58,905 bases of DNA, taken from assembly GCA_018701215.1 (NCBI GenBank), contig JABIWH010000002.1:1-58905 (forward strand). Direction: 5' to 3'. The notes beneath the pieces were generated by a model. It was not told where the DNA came from. It did not search any database and was given only the letters and a program-made list of their open reading frames with translations. This DNA comes from Rhodospirillaceae bacterium (GTDB lineage Bacteria; Pseudomonadota; Alphaproteobacteria; GCA-2731375). Position numbers and translations under genes: made by a program. Of this stretch, positions 25,664 through 32,700 are shown piece after piece (position 1 is the first letter of the stretch; each line of letters begins with the position of its first letter).

Positions 25664-25722
25664 GCATCCTTGAAGAGCGGTCACCCGACTGCCCGGTACC
25701 GAGTAAACCTTGGTAAGGATGC
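25664..25722 (+). ncRNA. predicted three-way-junction structured leader (unassigned)
   Basis: Three helices close on one another. P1 is GCATCCTT (25664-25671) with AAGGATGC (25715-25722), P2 is GCGGTC (25677-25682) with GACTGC (25687-25692) around an ACCC loop, and P3 is ACCGAG (25698-25703) with CTTGGT (25709-25714) around a TAAAC loop. P3 stacks directly on P1. Joining strands are GAAGA and CCGGT. The structure begins at the predicted sigma-54 start and ends 9 bases before the GGAGG ribosome site. It lacks the GCAAACC and GNRA elements of GEMM-I and matches no riboswitch class I know. Confidence 0.5.
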
Positions 25723-25741
25723 CTGCCCAACGGAGGCGAAA

Positions 25742-26014
25742 ATGGCACGGTCCTTGAAGGCTTACACTGATGACTATTTACCGCTGGCCGAGGCTGGCGA
25801 AGACATCGCCCAAATGCAGCTTGGCCTGTTGTATTCAACCGGCCAGAAAGGTGCGCCGCTGGATTATGTGACGGCGCATAAATGGCTAAATCTAGCGGCC
25901 TTGCGGGGCAATGACGAGGCCAAGCATCTGCGTAAGGAACTTGCCGGCGTGATGAGCCGGGAAGAAATCGCCGCGGCGCAGCGCATGGCCCGTGAATGGG
26001 TCTCCACCCACTAG
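25742..26014 (+). CDS. small Sel1-repeat protein
   Basis: A 90-aa protein without signal peptide, consisting of one and a half Sel1-like repeats: YLPLAEAGEDIAQMQLGLLY followed by GAPLDYVTAHKWLNLAALRG and a C-terminal helix LAGVMSREEIAAAQRMAREW. The C-terminal part is the form found at the end of many proteobacterial Sel1 proteins. ATG 25742 is chosen because GGAGG lies six bases upstream and because it agrees with a sigma-54 start near 25659; a longer frame from 25655 would run through the leader. Likely a cytoplasmic adaptor, possibly related to motility given its neighbours. Confidence 0.85.
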   Translation: MARSLKAYTDDYLPLAEAGEDIAQMQLGLLYSTGQKGAPLDYVTAHKWLNLAALRGNDEAKHLRKELAGVMSREEIAAAQRMAREWVSTH

Positions 26015-26104
26015 AAACCTTTCGCAATTCCCTCCCCTTGCCGTTGCCGTGTATCCGGGTATTGTCGCAGTTAACGAAAAACGACAGATCCGGAGGCAGC
26101 GCCA

Positions 26105-26707
26105 ATGACCTGGTCCATCAAGGGAGAAATGATGGTGAACTGCAATTGCGCGGTTTTCTGTCCCTGCGTCATTTCCCTCGGCAAACATCCCCCCACCGAA
26201 GGCTATTGTCAGGCCTGGTTCGGACTACGCGTCGATGAAGGTACCTTCGACGGCGCGGATCTATCAGGCCTGAACATCGGCCTGCTGCTGGACATTCCCG
26301 GTCTGATGTCGCGGGGCGACTATTCACTGGCCGGTTACATTGACGAAGATGCCAGTGACGCGGCCTACGATGGCCTGGTCGAAATTTTTACCGGCCGGGC
26401 CGGCGGCTCGACATTTCTGTTTGCACTTCTGGTCAGCAATATTCTGGGGTTCGAGCGGGCCCCAATCGAATACACGGTTGACGGCAAGACCCGCCGTTTC
26501 CAGGTCGGACGGCAAATCCTGGGCGAAATCGAACCCATTGCAGGCAATGACCCGACAAAGCCGGTGGTCATCACCAATTCCGAATACTGGCCGGGCGAAA
26601 ATGTTACTGTCGCCCGGGCCAACCGAGGGAAGGTCCGCGCCTTTGGCCGGGTCTGGGACTTCGACGGACTAAGCGCCGAGATCATGGCGATCGACTGGCA
26701 GGGTTAA
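26105..26707 (+). CDS. DUF1326 domain protein
   Basis: A 200-aa cytoplasmic protein of the DUF1326 family. Its N-terminal signature contains closely spaced cysteines, MVNCNCAVFCPCVISLGKHP, which could bind metal or act in thiol chemistry. The rest is predicted beta-rich, with VEIFTGRAGGSTF and QVGRQILGEIEPI. No function is established for the family. CCGGAGG lies eight bases before the ATG. The deiodinase-like selenoprotein gene follows after 23 bases with its own GGAGG, so the two are almost certainly co-transcribed. Confidence 0.88.
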   Translation: MTWSIKGEMMVNCNCAVFCPCVISLGKHPPTEGYCQAWFGLRVDEGTFDGADLSGLNIGLLLDIPGLMSRGDYSLAGYIDEDASDAAYDGLVEIFTGRAGGSTFLFALLVSNILGFERAPIEYTVDGKTRRFQVGRQILGEIEPIAGNDPTKPVVITNSEYWPGENVTVARANRGKVRAFGRVWDFDGLSAEIMAIDWQG

Positions 26708-26730
26708 CTAATCTATTGGAGGAAAACAGC

Positions 26731-27402
26731 ATGGCGGAAATCAGCTACCCCGAGGATTGGCGCGACATCCCGGCCGAACAGTTTGCCCGCATGATGATGA
26801 CTCCGGAGCAATACACCGCCATGCGGGCAGAGCGACTGGCGCGCGAGGGGCTGGCGCCAAACGTCGGCGACCAGGCACCGGACTTCAAGCTTGAGCGGTT
26901 ATCAGGGTCAGGCAAGCGCACGGGCGAAATGGTCAGTCTTTCGGAGCATCTGGCAAACAACCAAGGCCGCCCGCTGGGTTTGATCTTCGGCTCCTACACC
27001 TGACCGCCCTTTCGTATTCAGGCCGTGCGCCTGAACGAAATCGCGGCACAGTTCGGTGACCGGGTTGATTTCTATTGCATCTATATTCAGGAGGCCCATC
27101 CCGACGACGGCTGGCAGGTGCAACATAATCTGGACGACAATATCATCCTGAACGCGCCGGGCAGCATCGAGGAGCGGGCCGAGATCGCCGAAGTCTGCGT
27201 CCTGCGTCTGAACATGGCCATGCCCATGTTGCTGGACGATATGACCGACCAGGCGGATCGGCTGTACAACGCCCTACCCGAACGCCTGTATCTGATCGAT
27301 GGCCAGGGCGTCGTGCGTTTCAAAACCGTGGCGGGCTCCCGCGGCTTCGCGCCCGAGGATTGGGCCGACGCCATCGCCGATATGGTCGGCCCACCTGCAT
27401 AG
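26731..27402 (+). CDS. iodothyronine deiodinase-like selenoprotein (in-frame TGA = Sec91)
   Basis: A 223-aa thioredoxin-fold protein read through an in-frame TGA at 27001-27003. The Sec site is FGSYT-U-PPFR, matching the vertebrate deiodinase signature FGS-x-T-U-P-x-F. Downstream it keeps YIQEAHPDDGW (the EAH-x-x-DGW of deiodinases) and ALPERLYLIDGQGVVRF. The N-terminal part has GDQAPDFKLERL, the usual peroxiredoxin/deiodinase entry strand. Both halves are in the same frame, and a SECIS-like hairpin follows the TGA. Without readthrough only 90 residues would form, ending just at the active site. The ribosome site is GGAGG eight bases before the ATG. It lies between DUF1326 and Spy/CpxP-like genes. 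The natural substrate is unknown; a thiol or peroxide reductase or dehalogenase role is possible. Confidence 0.92.
27010..27040 (+). promoter_or_regulatory. bacterial SECIS element
   Basis: Directly after the TGA, TTTCG (27010-27014) pairs with CGAAA (27036-27040) and TTCAGGC (27017-27023) pairs with GCCTGAA (27029-27035). Together they form 12 base pairs interrupted only by a 5' TA bulge. The apical loop CGTGC has a G at its second position and begins 20 bases after the TGA. These features satisfy the published bacterial SECIS consensus (G among the first two loop bases, 16-37 bases from the codon), so SelB-dependent Sec insertion is expected. Confidence 0.85.
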
Positions 27403-27417
27403 ATTGAGGAGATCCGC

Positions 27418-27978
27418 TTGAGCTTTTGTAGATATTTCATGCCCTTGGCCGTACTTGCCGCGATGGCATGCGGCTTTTCCGGGGCGCAAGCCGCCTCGGC
27501 CCATCAGCCCTACGCTGGGCAACAGCAACGCACCATCAAGGCCCTGTCGGCAGGTGACATCAGCGGCTACCTGAAGGGCAAGGGCATGGGCTTGGCGAAA
27601 AGCGCCGAGTTGAACCATTATCCCGGCCCCTTGCATCTGCGTCAGTTGGCGGATGAGGTTAAGTTGACGGCGGAACAACGGGCTGCCATCGCAACCATCG
27701 AAGCCGCCATGAAGGCGGAGGCAAGGCGCCTGGGCCGCATTATTCTCGGCAAGGAAGCAAGCCTGGACGCCCTGTTCGCCGACGGCCGCGCCGATGGTGA
27801 CGAGGTGCGGGAGCTAACGGTTGCAATTGGCCGTTTGCACGGTGAGCTGCGCGCCGTACATCTGACGGCGCATCTGCACGTCCGCCCCCTGCTCAGCCGG
27901 CATCAGATCGCCACCTATGACCGCTTGCGCGGCTACGCATCGGGCCAAACCGGACATTCCAAGCACGGCAAACATTGA
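27418..27978 (+). CDS. Spy/CpxP-like periplasmic protein (LTxxQ motif)
   Basis: A 186-aa protein with a signal peptide (FMPLAVLAAMACGFSGAQAAS) and a mature part that is mostly helical. It carries an LTxxQ-type motif, LTAEQRAAIATIEAAMKAEA, and a second degenerate copy near SRHQIATYDRL. Spy/CpxP proteins are periplasmic chaperones or metal sensors. The His-rich tail (HSKHGKH) and the many His in HLTAHLHVRP could bind metal. It starts at TTG with GAGGAG six bases upstream and follows the selenoprotein gene after 15 bases, so it belongs to the same operon. The role in that operon is unknown. Confidence 0.82.
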   Translation: MSFCRYFMPLAVLAAMACGFSGAQAASAHQPYAGQQQRTIKALSAGDISGYLKGKGMGLAKSAELNHYPGPLHLRQLADEVKLTAEQRAAIATIEAAMKAEARRLGRIILGKEASLDALFADGRADGDEVRELTVAIGRLHGELRAVHLTAHLHVRPLLSRHQIATYDRLRGYASGQTGHSKHGKH

Positions 27979-28006
27979 TGCCAAAACAGTTCGCCGGCGG
28001 CTGAAC

Positions 28007-28885
28007 ATGGAACAGCAATCGGTGCCGCGCGGCATCTTCTACGTGGTTCTTTCGGCCATGGTTCTGGTGCCCATGGTCTCCGCCTCGATCAAGCATCTTG
28101 GTCATAGCTATGGCGTATTGGAGATCGTCTGGGTCCGCGCCCTGGGCCAGACCGTCTGGATGATCGCATTGCTGGCGCCGCGCCACGGCTGGCGGATTCT
28201 GCTGCCACGGCGCCCCGGCATACAATTGTTGCGCTCGGGCCTGCTGTTTATCGCCACCTTGTGTTTCATCCTTGGCATCAAGGCGGTGCCACTGGTCACC
28301 GTGCATGTGATCGGCTTTACCGCGCCCATGATTGTCGTCGCCCTATCGGCGATTTTGCTGCACGAACGGGTCGGCGCCGCCCGCTGGGTGGCGGTGGGCG
28401 GGGGCTTTCTGGGCGTCCTGATCGTGCTGCAACCGGGTACCGGCAATGCCCTGCCGCCCGCGGCCCTCTGGTTATTGTTGGCGGCGGTCAGCTGGTCCGT
28501 GGTGCAAATTCTCAGCCGTCAGGTGGCCGCCCATGACCGCTCCGAGACCACGGCGATCTATACCTACGCCGTTGCCTTGTTGGCGACCACGCCCTTCGTG
28601 CCGGTCTATTTCGACTTCTCCATTTCACCGGGACCGGGCGGTTGGCTGGCATTTCTACTGATCGGGCTGGTCGGCGGCATCCGGCACTATTGCATTATCA
28701 AGGCCTATGCCCTGGCCCCGGCCTCTCTGATCGCGCCTTTTAACTACACGGAATTACTCGGCGCCACCTTGGTCGGCGTCATCGTCTTTGGCACCCTGCC
28801 CAACGGCGCCACATGGCTGGGCGCCGGGGTGATCATCGCCGCCGGGCTTTACCTGGCCCATCGCGAGCGCAGCGTCGGCCCCTGA
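28007..28885 (+). CDS. EamA/DMT-family transporter
   Basis: A 292-aa inner-membrane protein with about ten hydrophobic helices and two repeated EamA halves (VPRGIFYVVLSAMVLVPMVS; AALWLLLAAVSWSVVQILSR). Conserved parts include ILLHERVGAARWVAVGGGFLGV at the end of the first half and NYTELLGATLVGVIVFG in the second. Family members export amino acids, metabolites or nucleotide precursors; the substrate is unknown. ATG 28007 is chosen because it starts the conserved N-terminus; the frame open from 27917 overlaps the preceding gene. It may be the last gene of the selenoprotein operon, 28 bases after the Spy-like gene. Confidence 0.88.
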   Translation: MEQQSVPRGIFYVVLSAMVLVPMVSASIKHLGHSYGVLEIVWVRALGQTVWMIALLAPRHGWRILLPRRPGIQLLRSGLLFIATLCFILGIKAVPLVTVHVIGFTAPMIVVALSAILLHERVGAARWVAVGGGFLGVLIVLQPGTGNALPPAALWLLLAAVSWSVVQILSRQVAAHDRSETTAIYTYAVALLATTPFVPVYFDFSISPGPGGWLAFLLIGLVGGIRHYCIIKAYALAPASLIAPFNYTELLGATLVGVIVFGTLPNGATWLGAGVIIAAGLYLAHRERSVGP

Positions 28886-28987
28886 TGGGATTTGACCCCG
28901 CCTGCAATCGGCATATTCTTTACTGATACCCTGTCCTGCCATACTGGTAACGCGCAAAGCTAACTTTGCCAAAGAAATGGAAAAGGA

Positions 28988-29740
28988 ATGAAAATAGGAA
29001 GAATCCTGATCGGCCTATTGCTTTTGGCTGCCGTGGCCACGTACCAGCGTGCGGCAGCAGACGAAAAATTGACAATTTCGGCCATTGAGGGCAACGGCAT
29101 TCTGATCCAAGTGGGCAAAGCGGTGCTGGTCAAGACATACCAGGATGCGGGCCTTGGGGTTTCGTTCAGGGACTACCCCGGCAAACGGGCGGTGTTTAAC
29201 GCCAACGACGGCGTTACGGACGGGGAGTTGTTACGCTCCAAACGCGCCTCGAAACTATACAAAAATCTCATTCGCCTGGAACCGGCGGCAATCACCGATG
29301 AGTTCGCCGCTTATTCGGTCAACGTGGCCGGGCCGATCGTTTCCACCAAGGACCTGGCACGCTATTCCATTGTCTACCGGCGCGGCAGCACCATCCCGAC
29401 CAAGGTAACCGAAGGTATGCGCCGGTTCGAAATTGACCGCTTTGAACAAGGTATCAAGCTACTGCAAAGCGGACGCGTGGATGTGATGTTGTATTTTAGA
29501 ATCCCCACGTCATACAACCTAAAGCATAAATTCCCCTCAACGAATATCCGCCGGATCAGCGACAAGTTGATCATTGCTCCGCTCTACCACTATCTGCACA
29601 GGCGCAATAAGCATCTGACGCCTAGGTTGGAGGCCGCATTGCGCCATATTGTTGCCAGCGGAGAACGGGACAAAATTGTCGATGCCGTGGTCGCCAACGG
29701 CGGCTTTGACGGTGATCTGGCCAAGCTTAATCTGAATTAA
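28988..29740 (+). CDS. periplasmic solute-binding protein-like
   Basis: A 250-aa protein with a signal peptide (ILIGLLLLAAVATYQRAAA). The mature part resembles the SBP_bac_3 type-II fold: VLVKTYQDAGLGVSFRDYPG near the start, DGELLRSKRASKLYKNLIRL, then IVYRRGSTIPTKV and GIKLLQSGRVDVMLYFRI in the second lobe. No ABC permease or ATPase is adjacent, so it may work as a sensor domain or serve a remote transporter. AAGGA lies very close to the ATG. It precedes the radical SAM pair by 77 bases; a link is possible but not shown. Confidence 0.75.
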   Translation: MKIGRILIGLLLLAAVATYQRAAADEKLTISAIEGNGILIQVGKAVLVKTYQDAGLGVSFRDYPGKRAVFNANDGVTDGELLRSKRASKLYKNLIRLEPAAITDEFAAYSVNVAGPIVSTKDLARYSIVYRRGSTIPTKVTEGMRRFEIDRFEQGIKLLQSGRVDVMLYFRIPTSYNLKHKFPSTNIRRISDKLIIAPLYHYLHRRNKHLTPRLEAALRHIVASGERDKIVDAVVANGGFDGDLAKLNLN

Positions 29741-29817
29741 CCGCGGTACCGAATGGCGGTGCAAGGACTGTACCCAACTGTTATGATGGCGTTCAATTCA
29801 GTCCCATGAGGTCTCCA

Positions 29818-30786
29818 ATGAGTAAACAGCAGCAAATATCCGAGCCAACAGATTTCGGCGATGGGCAGTATCCCCACGCCCTGGTCAATGTCACCAATGT
29901 CTGCAATTTGGATTGCCGTCATTGTTTCGTCTTCCGGGCCGATAACCCACAGGCCCCGCGCGACAAGATGAATGACGCGACCATGCTGCATCAGTTGGAA
30001 GTTCTGCGCGACAAGCACGGCATCCGCTCCATGCTGTTCATGGGTGGCGAGCCGATGATCCGCAAGGACATGGTGCTGCAAGCCGCCAAGCTGTTTCCCG
30101 AAAGCGCCATCGTCACCAATGGCACCTATGGTATCCCGTCCATCCCCGGCCATCTGGTCACCGTATCACTGGACGGCCCGATGGAATTGAACGACCCGAT
30201 CCGTGGCGAGGGCGTCTTCGCCAAGGTTAGGGAGGCCATCTTTGCCCGCGACGCCAACGACGGCACCACGGTGATGCTGCAAATGGCCGTGACGCGGGAG
30301 AACGCGCCGGGGTTGGAAGAATTCATGGCCGAGGTTTCCCAATGGCCCATCAACGGCGTCGCCTTCAGTCTTTATGTCCCGGTCAAGAATGACCAGACTG
30401 GCCTGGACTGGAAGGACCTGAAAGAGCGTGACAAGGTTTTGGACCGGATCATCGCCTTGAAGGAAAAATATCCCTCCGTGGTCAAATCCCATGTTCCCAC
30501 CCTGGAATTGATGAAGTCCGACGTGGCCATCAACTCCACCGGTGAAAACGGCGAAAAATGTATCCTCAAACGTGACACCCTGCCGCTCTATATGGGTGAC
30601 GGCGGACAGTTCGAGAAACCTTTCTGCTGCTATGGCAATGATGTGGATTGTAGCCACTGCGGCGCCTACGCGGTCTTCAACCGGGCCTATCTGGCGTCGC
30701 AAGGCCGGGGCGATGGCTCGCGCTATGGCCGCGACGGCGCGGCAAACGTTGCCGCCGTTGTTGAGCAGACCTCGGGAAAAGCATAG
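29818..30786 (+). CDS. radical SAM protein, first of a tandem pair
   Basis: A 322-aa radical SAM enzyme. The [4Fe-4S]-SAM motif is CNLDCRHC (CxxxCxxC, residues about 28-35), followed by SMLFMGGEPMIRKD (SAM-binding GGE), AIVTNGTYG and VTVSLDGP. A C-terminal cysteine group FCCYGNDVDCSHC near residue 285 suggests an auxiliary iron-sulfur site, shorter than a full SPASM domain. ATG 29818 is chosen because GAGG lies six bases before it. The neighbour starting at 30799 is a close copy. No peptide precursor or partner was recognised nearby, and the reaction is unknown. Confidence 0.88.
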   Translation: MSKQQQISEPTDFGDGQYPHALVNVTNVCNLDCRHCFVFRADNPQAPRDKMNDATMLHQLEVLRDKHGIRSMLFMGGEPMIRKDMVLQAAKLFPESAIVTNGTYGIPSIPGHLVTVSLDGPMELNDPIRGEGVFAKVREAIFARDANDGTTVMLQMAVTRENAPGLEEFMAEVSQWPINGVAFSLYVPVKNDQTGLDWKDLKERDKVLDRIIALKEKYPSVVKSHVPTLELMKSDVAINSTGENGEKCILKRDTLPLYMGDGGQFEKPFCCYGNDVDCSHCGAYAVFNRAYLASQGRGDGSRYGRDGAANVAAVVEQTSGKA

Positions 30787-30798
30787 TCTACGGACAGC

Positions 30799-31761
30799 AT
30801 GGCAAAACAAACTCAAGTCTCGGAACCAACTGATTTCGGCGAACGGCAGTATCCGTACGCCCTGGTCAATGTCACCAATGTCTGCAATCTCGATTGCCGC
30901 CATTGTTTCGTCTTCCGGGCCGACAATCCGCAGGCGCCGCGCGACAAAATGAACGATGCCACCATGCTGCATCAGTTGGAAGTTTTGCGCGATAGGCACG
31001 GCATCCGCTCCATGCTGTTCATGGGTGGCGAGCCGATGATCCGCAAGGACATGGTGCTGCAAGCCGCCAAGCTGTTTCCCGAAAGCGCCATCGTCACCAA
31101 TGGCACCTATGGCATTCCCTCTCTCCCCGGCCACCTTGTCACGGTATCGCTGGATGGCCCCATGGCGCTGAACGATCCAATCCGGGGTGAAGGCGTCTTC
31201 GCCAAGGTTAGGGAGGCGATCTTTGCCCGTGACGCCAATGACGGCACCACGGTGATGCTGCAAATGGCCGTGACGCGGGAGAACGCGCCGGGCCTGGAAG
31301 ACTTCATGGCGGAGGTCGCGGATTGGCCCATCAACGGCGTTGCCTTCGCCTTTTATGTGCCGACGGTCAATGACAGCTCCGGCCAGGACTGGCCCGATCT
31401 GAGGGAACGCGACGAGGTATTGGACCGGGTCATCGCCCTGAAACGGCAATACCCCGATATTATCCGCTCGCGCATCGCGACACTGGAATTGATGAAGTCG
31501 GACGTCGCCGTCGAAACCACGGGGAAGCACGGCGAAAACTGCGTCCTGCGCCGCGATACCCAGCCGCTTTATATGGGCACGGGCGGACAGTTCGAAACAC
31601 CCTTTTGCTGCTACGGCAACGACGTGGATTGTAGCCGCTGCGGCAGCTATGAAGTCTTCAACCGGGCCTATCTGGCATCGCAAGGCCAGGACAAGGGGGC
31701 CCGCTATGGCCGCGACGGCGCGGCGGGGGTCGCGGCCATCGTCGAGACAGCCGCCGAATAA
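30799..31761 (+). CDS. radical SAM protein, second of a tandem pair
   Basis: A 320-aa paralogue of the preceding gene with the same CNLDCRHC cluster motif, FMGGEPMIRKD, VTVSLDGP and C-terminal FCCYGNDVDCSRC. Residues 18-170 differ from the first copy at only a handful of places, while the C-terminal substrate-side half has many changes, for example YVPTVNDSSGQDWPDL against YVPVKNDQTGLDWKDL. This suggests two related substrates or a heterodimer. The gene follows the first after 12 bases without a promoter, so both are made from one transcript. The function is unknown. Confidence 0.87.
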   Translation: MAKQTQVSEPTDFGERQYPYALVNVTNVCNLDCRHCFVFRADNPQAPRDKMNDATMLHQLEVLRDRHGIRSMLFMGGEPMIRKDMVLQAAKLFPESAIVTNGTYGIPSLPGHLVTVSLDGPMALNDPIRGEGVFAKVREAIFARDANDGTTVMLQMAVTRENAPGLEDFMAEVADWPINGVAFAFYVPTVNDSSGQDWPDLRERDEVLDRVIALKRQYPDIIRSRIATLELMKSDVAVETTGKHGENCVLRRDTQPLYMGTGGQFETPFCCYGNDVDCSRCGSYEVFNRAYLASQGQDKGARYGRDGAAGVAAIVETAAE

Positions 31762-31764
31762 GGC

Positions 31765-32700
31765 TCAGCCTGCGGCCCTTAGCCGAGTGTATTCATCTTC
31801 ATATGCCGCATAGGAATCCTTCAGGACCGCGTGGTTCAGCAGCATTTCGGCCAGAACCTCGCGCGATGCCGGCTCCATAATCCGGCTTTTCACCCAATAG
31901 CTCTCCGTGCGCCGGCTTTCCGACAGGGCGACAATCTCGCGCTCGATCAGATAGTCTCGGCCCACCAGCAACGGTCCCTTGAGCATGCGGATTTCCAGAT
32001 CGGCGAACAGCCCGATAGCCGGGCCCTTGCCGCGCATGCCAGCTTGGTGCGAGGTATATTGCGCCAACACGCTGACCATCTCCAATGGAATGACCGCCCC
32101 GCCCCAGGGCGATGGGCCGGAATACCACGGCGTGGTCTCGGTTATGACTTTGAGCTTGTCGGCCAGACTGAACGGATACAGATCGCCCATGCGCTGATCC
32201 ATATCCATGCGCACTGCTTCCGCCGCCGGGCCCCTCTGGCCGACCGACAGATGCTCCAGTATGACCAGGGTTTCCGCCGGGCGCAGGGCGGCCAGTCGGC
32301 GTTCCAACTCCGAAGTGCCGGCCTCGCGACCAACTGAAGCGGTACCGCGCAACACCTCCTGGCCGCCCGCCTTGTCAGCGCCGATGCGGATCACTTTGGC
32401 ATCCGGCGCACCCGGTTCAACGAAGGCGCGGACGTCCTCGCCCTCGACCACCATGTTGCGGAAATGAGCCGACAGGCAGCCCGTCTCGAACCAGGCATCG
32501 CCCCACAGCCGATGCAGCAGGGGCACGAACTGGCTGAAATGGGTCGGCCCTTCGATTGGCGCGGCCTTGAAACCCAGATCCTGGGCCATGGCGTCATCAT
32601 GCAGAGACTCGTGGCCATCATAGGTCTGATCGGCCAGCATCTGCCGTGGCGAACGCAGCGGCCCGCTCAGGACCAGCGGCGTATCGAAGGCTTTAGCCAC
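31765..32700 (-). CDS. hotdog-fold (MaoC-like) protein
   Basis: A 311-aa protein with two hotdog-like halves. The first has FKAAPIEGPTHFSQFVPLLH and CLSAHFRNMVVEGEDVRAFV, the pattern of MaoC-type acyl-CoA dehydratase or thioesterase folds. The usual Asp-x(4)-His hydratase dyad is not clear, so catalysis is uncertain. The second half has DLEIRMLKGPLLVGRDYLIE and WVKSRIMEPASREVLAEMLL. It starts at GTG and overlaps the upstream SDR gene by 8 bases, which indicates coupled translation. It is the last gene of the DUF2889-SDR-SDR-hotdog cluster, which suggests a step in acyl-CoA metabolism. Confidence 0.72.
   Translation of the reverse strand: MAKAFDTPLVLSGPLRSPRQMLADQTYDGHESLHDDAMAQDLGFKAAPIEGPTHFSQFVPLLHRLWGDAWFETGCLSAHFRNMVVEGEDVRAFVEPGAPDAKVIRIGADKAGGQEVLRGTASVGREAGTSELERRLAALRPAETLVILEHLSVGQRGPAAEAVRMDMDQRMGDLYPFSLADKLKVITETTPWYSGPSPWGGAVIPLEMVSVLAQYTSHQAGMRGKGPAIGLFADLEIRMLKGPLLVGRDYLIEREIVALSESRRTESYWVKSRIMEPASREVLAEMLLNHAVLKDSYAAYEDEYTRLRAAG

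Larger units (their letters stand above)
29818..31761 (+). repeat. tandem gene duplication (radical SAM pair)
   Basis: Two copies of one gene lie head to tail with a 12-base gap. The first halves are almost identical: 30015-30131 and 30996-31112 (117 bases) are the same at every position, silent sites included. The second halves differ at several dozen residues. Confidence 0.93.

Noticed and set aside
25664..25741. A third c-di-GMP-I aptamer before the small Sel1 gene
   Set aside because: It has no GCAAACC, no GNRA-capped helix and no GTTACCG strand; the fold is different and is reported as unassigned.
26731..27402. The TGA at 27001 as a frameshift, pseudogene or sequencing error splitting one gene
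   Set aside because: Frame and homology continue exactly across the codon, the position equals the Sec of deiodinases, and a SECIS hairpin follows.
27025..27402. The second half as a separate gene starting inside the SECIS region
   Set aside because: No ribosome site precedes it and the protein would lack the active site and the first strands of the thioredoxin fold.
30166..31683. A 505-codon minus-strand reading frame
   Set aside because: It lies opposite the two radical SAM genes and is internally repeated only because those genes are duplicated.
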